Of a stretch of 64,000 nucleotides of DNA, positions 58,930 to 64,000 are shown piece after piece (position 1 is the first letter of the stretch; each line of letters starts with the position of its first letter). Source of the stretch: Trinickia dabaoshanensis (GTDB lineage: Bacteria; Pseudomonadota; Gammaproteobacteria; Burkholderiales; Burkholderiaceae); contig NZ_PNYA01000011.1 of assembly GCF_002879885.1 (NCBI RefSeq), positions 1 to 64,000 of the forward strand, read 5' to 3'. The position numbers and the translations under genes were made by a program. The notes under the pieces were generated by a model that saw only the letters and a list, made by a program, of their open reading frames with translations, was not told where the DNA came from and searched no databases.

Positions 58930-60150
58930 ATGACCGAATCGATCCAAGGCGAGGCGCGTGCCTTGCCGCTTACCGGCATCCGCGTGCTCGATCTCTCGCG
59001 CGTGCTCGCCGGTCCTTCGTGCGCGATGGTGCTGGCCGATCTCGGCGCCGAGGTCATCAAGGTGGAACATCCGCTGCGTGGCGACGATACGCGCGATTGG
59101 GGCTCGCGCATCGGACGAACGGAGACGTGCTACTACAACAGCGTGAACCGCAACAAGCGCTCGTTGACGCTCGATCTACAGACCGAACAAGGCGCGCGGC
59201 TCGCCCGCGACTTGGCGCTCAAAAGCGATGTGGTCATCGAGAACTTCAAACTCGGCGGCACGCGCAAGTTCGGCCTCGACTACGAGACGCTGAGCCGAGC
59301 GCACCCTTCGCTCGTGTACTGCTCGATCTCGGGCTACGGCAGCGGCGGCCCGGAAGCGGCACGGCCCGGCTACGACCTCGTCATCCAGGGCGAATCCGGC
59401 TTGATGGCACTAAACGGCGAAGCGACGCAGCCGCCATTGAAATTCGGCGTGGCCGTCGTCGATTTGGTCACCGGCATGTATGCGACGCAAGCGGTGCTCG
59501 CGGCGTTGTTCGATCGGCAGCGCAGCGGCCAAGGCCGTCACGTCGAGATGGCGCTATTCGATTGCGGCGTGGCGATTACATCGTATTACGGGCTCGAAGC
59601 GTTGCTCGCGGGGGAAGATCCGCCGCGCTACGGCAACGCGCATCCGTCGATCATTCCGTACGGCGTCTTCGATGCACAGGACGGACCGATCGTCGTCACG
59701 GTCGGCACGAATGCGCAGTTCGAACGCTTTTGCCGCGACGTCATCGAGCGGCCAGACTTGGCCGGCGACGATCGTTTCCGCACGAACGTCTTGCGCGGCA
59801 AGCACCGCGACGTGCTGATCGCGCAACTCACGGGCGAATTGGCGAAGCGCCCGCGCGCGGTGCTGCTGGAACGGCTGGCCGCGGCCGGTATTCCTTGCGG
59901 CGAAGTGATGGGACTGCACGAGGCATTGACTTCACCGCGCGCGGTCGCCGCCCAGCTCGTGACCGAGCAACCGCATCCGTTTGCGAAAACGGAGCACGTC
60001 CTCGCCCCGCCCTATCGGCTCGACGGCGAGCGCCTACCGGTTCGACGCGCGCCGCCGGTGCTCGGCGAAGGCACCGAAGACGTGCTGCGCTCGGTGCTCG
60101 GTCTCGATGGTGACGCGATCGACCGGCTCAAAGCGGACGGCATCGTCTAG
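58930..60150 (+). CDS. Class III (CaiB/BaiF) acyl-CoA:carboxylate CoA-transferase
   Basis: Moves CoA between carboxylic acids, here probably to activate the acid that enters the operon's beta-oxidation. The 406-aa protein has the N-terminal GIRVLDLSRVLAGPSCAMVLADLGAEVIKVE motif. Asp149 lies in RPGYDLVIQGESGLMALNG, at the position of the catalytic Asp that forms the aspartyl-CoA thioester in formyl-CoA transferase. Its start is 14 bases after the small ACAD gene; the AACGGGCGG run just before ATG 58930 is a weak ribosome site. It takes the place of the acyl-CoA ligase (PimA) found in the pim operon. Confidence 0.9.
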   Translation: MTESIQGEARALPLTGIRVLDLSRVLAGPSCAMVLADLGAEVIKVEHPLRGDDTRDWGSRIGRTETCYYNSVNRNKRSLTLDLQTEQGARLARDLALKSDVVIENFKLGGTRKFGLDYETLSRAHPSLVYCSISGYGSGGPEAARPGYDLVIQGESGLMALNGEATQPPLKFGVAVVDLVTGMYATQAVLAALFDRQRSGQGRHVEMALFDCGVAITSYYGLEALLAGEDPPRYGNAHPSIIPYGVFDAQDGPIVVTVGTNAQFERFCRDVIERPDLAGDDRFRTNVLRGKHRDVLIAQLTGELAKRPRAVLLERLAAAGIPCGEVMGLHEALTSPRAVAAQLVTEQPHPFAKTEHVLAPPYRLDGERLPVRRAPPVLGEGTEDVLRSVLGLDGDAIDRLKADGIV

Positions 60151-60154
60151 CGTG

Positions 60155-61018
60155 TTACGACGACGCGGCATCGTAAGCGCGCAACGCTTGCGCGGTTGCC
60201 GTGTCGGCAGGAAAGAACGCCTCGATCGCGAGCTCCGATAGGGTTACGTCGACCGGCGAGCCGAATACGGTCGTCGTGCTGAAGAACGACAAGACGCCGA
60301 TATCGGTGCGAAGGCTAAACGGCACGACGACGTCCGCCAACGGCGCCGGCTCACCGCTCGGTTCGAGGTCGGCGCCGGGCGGCGCGCGATAGGCGGCGAG
60401 TTCTTCGACGAGGGCCGCGAGCGTCGCATCGCCGCTCGCTTGCGCCTGCCGTTCCACGCGTTGCAGCGCGTGCGCGCGCCAACCGGCCCAATCGACGATA
60501 TGAGGGGCGAGTCCCTCGGGATGCAACGAAAGCCGCAAGACGTTGACGGGCGCCTCGAGCAAGCGAGGTGCGGCGCGTGCGACGAGCGGTGCGAGCGCCC
60601 GGTTGGCGGCCACCATGGTCCAGTGCCGGTCGATCGCGAGCGCCGGGTAAGGCTCGTGCCCGCGCAGGACGAGCTCGACCGCTTCGCGCGCCGCCTCGAG
60701 TTGCGGGTCGTTCAAACCGCGTTCGGCGTAAAGCGGCGCGTAACCCGCGGCCATGAAGAGCGCGTTGCGTGCCCTGAGCGGTATGTCCAGTTGCTCCGCT
60801 AAGTGCATCAGCATCTCGCGGCTGGGCTGAGCCCGCCCCGACTCGACGAAGCTCAAGTGGCGCGTGGAAATCCGCGCCTCGGTGGCCAGCACGAGTTGGC
60901 TCATGCGCCGCCGCTGGCGCCATTCACGCAGCAAATCGCCCACCGGGCGATTCGGACGTTGTGCAACGGGGCGCGAAGCGCGCGTCGGGATAAAGGTCTG
61001 GTCCATGACGGCGATCAT
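60155..61018 (-). CDS. XRE-family regulator with MmyB-like ligand domain
   Basis: A protein of about 287 aa. The helix-turn-helix at about 20-85 reads LREWRQRRRMSQLVLATEARISTRHLSFVESGRAQPSREML. The C-terminal domain is MmyB-like (PAS-fold, possibly fatty-acid binding; WAGWRAHALQRVERQA, VVPFSLRTDIGVLSFFSTTTVFG). The ATG at 61018 or 61006 is the likely start; an upstream TTG is less likely. It converges on the pim-like operon with only 4 bases between stop codons, so it may not regulate it. The target is unknown. Confidence 0.87.
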   Translation of the reverse strand: MIAVMDQTFIPTRASRPVAQRPNRPVGDLLREWRQRRRMSQLVLATEARISTRHLSFVESGRAQPSREMLMHLAEQLDIPLRARNALFMAAGYAPLYAERGLNDPQLEAAREAVELVLRGHEPYPALAIDRHWTMVAANRALAPLVARAAPRLLEAPVNVLRLSLHPEGLAPHIVDWAGWRAHALQRVERQAQASGDATLAALVEELAAYRAPPGADLEPSGEPAPLADVVVPFSLRTDIGVLSFFSTTTVFGSPVDVTLSELAIEAFFPADTATAQALRAYDAASS

Positions 61019-61258
61019 AGCCAAACGGCGGAGGCGGTTCCATTACCTGGCGGGTAATCATCGTCACATACACCTAGCGGCGCGATGCTTTGCACGATCC
61101 TCATCACGCGCAGTGGAATTCAAAGCATAAAGCCTTGGTTTCGCAACGGCAGGGCTGCCGCCGAAGGCATTGCCTCGTTCGCCGAGCGCTTGTTTCCGGC
61201 CCCGTACTCGGCTCCACGCTCGCTGCGCGGCGAAGCGGATGCGAGGGTCGCCGCCTGA

Positions 61259-61274
61259 GCGGCAGCGCTGCCGC
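61259..61274. repeat. Perfect 16-base palindrome after the Lrp-type gene
   Basis: GCGGCAGCGCTGCCGC is fully self-complementary and lies 8 bases beyond the stop of the Lrp-type gene. It could form a short terminator hairpin for that gene (no T tract) or be an operator for the XRE gene, whose promoter must lie in the same 263-base gap. Confidence 0.4.
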
Positions 61275-61281
61275 CCCGCCA

Positions 61282-61770
61282 TCAATCGCCCACCGCGATC
61301 GTGAGCGTCTCCTTGATCTCTTCCATGACGACATAGCTTTTCGACTGCACGGCGCCGGGAAGCTGCAACAAGATATCGCCGAGCAGTTTGCGGTAATCGG
61401 CCATCTCGCCGATGCGCGCTTTGATCAGATAGTCGAATTCCCCCGAAACCAGATGACATTCGAGCACCTCGGGGATCTTGTTCACCTCGCGGCGGAACTG
61501 ATCGAACATGTTGCCGCTCTTGTTGCCGAGCGTGATCTCCACGAACACGAGCAGCGCCGCGCCCAACTGCGCGGGGTCCACGCGTGCGTAGTAACCCGTG
61601 ATGACGCGGTCGCGCTCCATGCGCTTCACGCGTTCGATGCAGGGCGTAACGGTCAGTCCAACCCGCTCCGCCAGGTCCTTCATGGCGATGCGCCCATCCT
61701 CCTGCAGCAACTTCAGAATCTTGCGATCGAGCTTGTCGAGCTTACGGATCGGCTGACGTTCCGTTCTCAT
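61282..61770 (-). CDS. Lrp/AsnC-family regulator, DadR-like
   Basis: A 162-aa feast/famine regulator. N-terminal HTH (LDKLDRKILKLLQEDGRIAMKDLAERVGLTVTPCIERVKRME) followed by the RAM effector domain that binds amino acids and forms octamers. It is divergent from dadA with a 99-base A+T-rich spacer, the standard position for DadR, which activates dadA in response to L-alanine. BkdR/Lrp family members look alike, so the name rests on context. ATG at 61770 with GGTGGA. Confidence 0.88.
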   Translation of the reverse strand: MRTERQPIRKLDKLDRKILKLLQEDGRIAMKDLAERVGLTVTPCIERVKRMERDRVITGYYARVDPAQLGAALLVFVEITLGNKSGNMFDQFRREVNKIPEVLECHLVSGEFDYLIKARIGEMADYRKLLGDILLQLPGAVQSKSYVVMEEIKETLTIAVGD

Positions 61771-61869
61771 GATTTTTCCACCAAAAATTCAAAAACAACA
61801 GAAACAAAAACTGCTTTTGTCGCAATAGTATAGCGGCATCAACTGGACTGATCGGTATTTGGAGTAGCC

Positions 61870-63156
61870 ATGCGAGTCGTCATCTTAGGTAGTGGCGTAG
61901 TCGGCGTAACGAGCGCCTATTATCTGGCGCGAGCCGGCCACGAAGTCACGGTGGTCGACCGCGAAGCGGGACCGGCGCTCGATACGAGCTTCGCGAACGC
62001 AGGGCAGATCTCGCCCGGCTATGCCGCGCCATGGGCCGCGCCCGGCGTACCGCTCAAAGCAGTGAAATGGATGTTCCAGAAGCACGCGCCTCTCGCAATC
62101 CGTCTGGACGGCACGCAGTTCCAATTGCGCTGGATGTGGCAGATGCTGCAAAACTGCACCGCCGAGCGCTATGCCGTCAATAAAGGCCGGATGGTGCGCC
62201 TCGCCGAATACAGCCGCGACTGTTTGCAGGCGTTGCGCGCCGATACCGGCATCGAATACGAAGGCCGCACGGGCGGCACGCTGCAAGTGTTCCGCACGCA
62301 GCAGCAACTCGACGGCGCACAAAAAGACATCGCCGTGCTGAAGGACGCCAACGTGCCGTACGAGCTCTTGAGCCCCACCGAGCTCGCACGCGCCGAACCG
62401 GCGCTTGCCGCCGTCTCGCATAAGCTCACAGGCGGCCTGCGGTTGCCTGGCGACGAAACGGGCGACTGCCAACTGTTCACCACGCGTTTGGCCGCACTTG
62501 CCGAATCGCTCGGCGTGAAGTTCCGGTTCAACACGCCGATCGATGCGCTGGAAATGGCGGGTGGCCGCATCGCGGGCGTCCGTTGCGGCGGCGAAACGCT
62601 GCGCGCCGACGCCTACGTGGTCGCCCTCGGCTCGTACTCCACTCGGTTCCTGTCGGGCATCGTGAAGATCCCGGTTTACCCGCTCAAGGGCTACTCGATC
62701 ACGGCACCGATCGTCGATGCCGCCAAGGCCCCCGTATCCACGGTGCTCGACGAGACGTACAAGATCGCCATTACCCGCTTCGACGATCGTATTCGCGTCG
62801 GCGGGATGGCTGAAATCGTCGGCTTCGACAAGAAGCTGCGTCAAGCGCGCCGCGATACGCTCGAAATGTGCGTGAACGATCTGTTCCCCGGCGGCGGCGA
62901 TACGGCACAAGCATCGTTCTGGACGGGCCTGCGCCCGATGACGCCGGACGGCACCCCGGTCGTCGGCCGCACGCCGGTATCGAATCTGTTCTTGAACACG
63001 GGACATGGCACGCTGGGTTGGACGATGTCGTGCGGTTCGGGCCAGTTGCTCGCCGATCTCATCTCGGGACGCAGGCCGGCCATTCAATCGGACGACCTCT
63101 CCGTTCATCGCTATCTCGGCGAGCTCGGAGCCACCCCGCAACCCGCTTACGCGTAA
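61870..63156 (+). CDS. dadA: D-amino acid dehydrogenase
   Basis: Membrane-associated FAD enzyme that oxidises D-alanine and other D-amino acids to 2-oxo acids and ammonia, passing electrons to quinone. The protein is 428 aa, the usual length. The N-terminus is [31 protein letters not shown], with the motif [21 protein letters not shown] that marks DadA. The C-terminus has the flavin-contact pattern [25 protein letters not shown] 61870 with GGAG nine bases upstream. No alanine racemase (dadX) follows; the gene ends with its own terminator. Confidence 0.95.
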   Translation: MRVVILGSGVVGVTSAYYLARAGHEVTVVDREAGPALDTSFANAGQISPGYAAPWAAPGVPLKAVKWMFQKHAPLAIRLDGTQFQLRWMWQMLQNCTAERYAVNKGRMVRLAEYSRDCLQALRADTGIEYEGRTGGTLQVFRTQQQLDGAQKDIAVLKDANVPYELLSPTELARAEPALAAVSHKLTGGLRLPGDETGDCQLFTTRLAALAESLGVKFRFNTPIDALEMAGGRIAGVRCGGETLRADAYVVALGSYSTRFLSGIVKIPVYPLKGYSITAPIVDAAKAPVSTVLDETYKIAITRFDDRIRVGGMAEIVGFDKKLRQARRDTLEMCVNDLFPGGGDTAQASFWTGLRPMTPDGTPVVGRTPVSNLFLNTGHGTLGWTMSCGSGQLLADLISGRRPAIQSDDLSVHRYLGELGATPQPAYA

Positions 63157-63195
63157 CGGCTCGCGCATACCCTCAGTAGCCGGAAGCACCACGAG

Positions 63196-63225
63196 CGGCG
63201 CCCCAACCGGGCGCCGTTTGTTTTT
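63196..63225 (+). terminator. Rho-independent terminator of dadA
   Basis: CGGCGCCC (63196-63203) and GGGCGCCG (63209-63216) form an 8-pair stem with a CAACC loop, followed directly by TTTGTTTTT. Confidence 0.85.
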
Positions 63226-63277
63226 GGTGGCGTTTTCGGCAGCATCGGAACTGCTTCCGATAACGCGAAGAAGCACG

Positions 63278-63306
63278 AAAAAAGGGGCGCCGCTCACGCG
63301 CGCCCC
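63278..63306 (-). terminator. Rho-independent terminator of etfA
   Basis: On the minus strand GGGGCGC and GCGCCCC form a 7-pair stem around a 9-base loop, followed by a run of six T. It lies about 50 bases after the etfA stop. Confidence 0.85.
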
Positions 63307-63351
63307 CTTTTGCTTCCATCGTCGGGCGCCTGCTTTCGCGGCGCCGCTCGC

Positions 63352-64000
63352 TTAGCCCAAGGCGTTCACGAGTTCCGGCACGACCGTGAACAAGTCGCCC
63401 ACGAGACCGTAATCGGCCACGCTGAAAATCGGCGCTTCCGGATCCTTGTTAATCGCCACGATCACCTTCGAATCCTTCATCCCGGCCAAGTGCTGGATCG
63501 CACCCGAGATACCCACGGCCACGTACAGTTGCGGCGCAACGATCTTACCCGTCTGCCCCACCTGATAGTCGTTCGGCACGTAGCCGGCGTCCACCGCTGC
63601 GCGCGAGGCGCCCAGCGCCGCGCCGAGCTTGTCCGCCAGCGGCTCGAGCACCTTCGTGTAGTTCTCGCCGCTGCCGAGACCGCGGCCGCCCGAGACGATG
63701 ATGTTCGCGCTCGTGAGCTCCGGACGATCGAGCTTCGTGACTTCGCGATTCACGAACTGCGAGACGCCGCGATCGGCTGCCGCTTCGATCTTCTGGACCG
63801 ATGCGCTACCGCCTTCGCTGGCGACGGCGTCGAAGCCCGTTGCACGCACGGTGACCACCTTGATCGGATCGGTCGATTGCACCGTCGCGATCGCGTTGCC
63901 CGCGTAGATCGGGCGCTCGAACGTATCGGCCGATACGACCGCCGTGATTTCGCTGATCTGCGCCACGTCTAGCTTGGCCGCCACGCGCGGCGCCACGTTC
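63352..64000 (-). CDS. etfA: Electron transfer flavoprotein alpha subunit, N-terminus outside the window
   Basis: The C-terminal two-thirds (about 216 residues) of ETF-alpha, which accepts electrons from acyl-CoA dehydrogenases and hands them to ETF:quinone oxidoreductase. The FAD-binding signature is complete: [40 protein letters not shown], then [29 protein letters not shown], and [21 protein letters not shown] near the end. The frame remains open to base 64000, so the gene starts outside, probably after etfB. It is not in an operon with the acyl-CoA dehydrogenases at 56.5-58.9 kb but is their expected redox partner. Confidence 0.95.
   Translation of the reverse strand, partial: NVAPRVAAKLDVAQISEITAVVSADTFERPIYAGNAIATVQSTDPIKVVTVRATGFDAVASEGGSASVQKIEAAADRGVSQFVNREVTKLDRPELTSANIIVSGGRGLGSGENYTKVLEPLADKLGAALGASRAAVDAGYVPNDYQVGQTGKIVAPQLYVAVGISGAIQHLAGMKDSKVIVAINKDPEAPIFSVADYGLVGDLFTVVPELVNALG

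Overview
The window is high-G+C, densely coding bacterial chromosome. I see no rRNA or tRNA gene, CRISPR array, insertion sequence or prophage. The gene families point to a betaproteobacterium of the Burkholderia/Paraburkholderia/Trinickia group. The main reasons are the aruCFGDBE-type arginine succinyltransferase operon with an AraC-type ArgR, the seven-gene hutHCUDIFG operon, the hpnIJKL composite-hopanoid genes, a CepR-like LuxR solo and many LysR regulators. This placement is inference from gene content, not from a search.

Layout. 1-2.9 kb: the end of a Tyr/His-rich protein, a class II (adenosylcobalamin) ribonucleotide reductase, and a convergent Hsp20 gene with a perfect FNR/ANR box in its promoter. 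2.9-13.8 kb (minus strand): the arginine succinyltransferase operon (astC-aruF-aruG-astD-astB-astE), its regulator argR, and a basic amino-acid ABC importer (aotQ-aotM-aotP) that lacks a neighbouring binding protein. 14.1-16.2 kb: two exported proteins of unknown function. 16.2-20.8 kb (minus): hpnI-hpnJ-hpnK-hpnL, which decorate bacteriohopanetetrol. 21.5-34.7 kb: mostly single genes, comprising a divergent PdxY-like kinase, a chemoreceptor, a Liv-type binding protein, an amine-oxidase-like flavoprotein with a LysR gene, a GST, an exported phosphoesterase, and an exported transglutaminase-like protein coupled to an AraC regulator. 34.7-35.6 kb: a higA-like gene without higB, beside a decayed coding relic. 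35.7-44.2 kb (minus): the hut operon, with two HutC-type operators upstream of hutH. 44.4-54.2 kb: a small orphan gene, an alpha/beta hydrolase, LysR regulators, an isolated LivF-like ATPase with altered motifs, a LuxR solo, an unusual class A PBP and a CsbD protein. 54.3-60.2 kb (plus): a beta-oxidation operon resembling the pim (dicarboxylate) genes, ending in a class III CoA-transferase. 60.2-64 kb: a MmyB-type regulator, an Lrp/DadR-type regulator divergent from dadA, and the 3' part of etfA.

How the parts relate. Much of the window serves amino-acid catabolism: arginine to glutamate and succinate, histidine to glutamate, and D-amino acids to keto acids, each with a local regulator. The acyl-CoA dehydrogenases of the pim-like operon would pass electrons to ETF, whose alpha subunit lies at the right edge. 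The oxygen-independent ribonucleotide reductase next to an FNR-controlled Hsp20 gene suggests part of a low-oxygen survival set. No wholly new system is evident. The least explained items are the two exported proteins at 14.2-16.2 kb, the PBP with a large insertion at 49.7-52.9 kb, the altered PdxY and LivF paralogues, and the relic near 35.2-35.6 kb.
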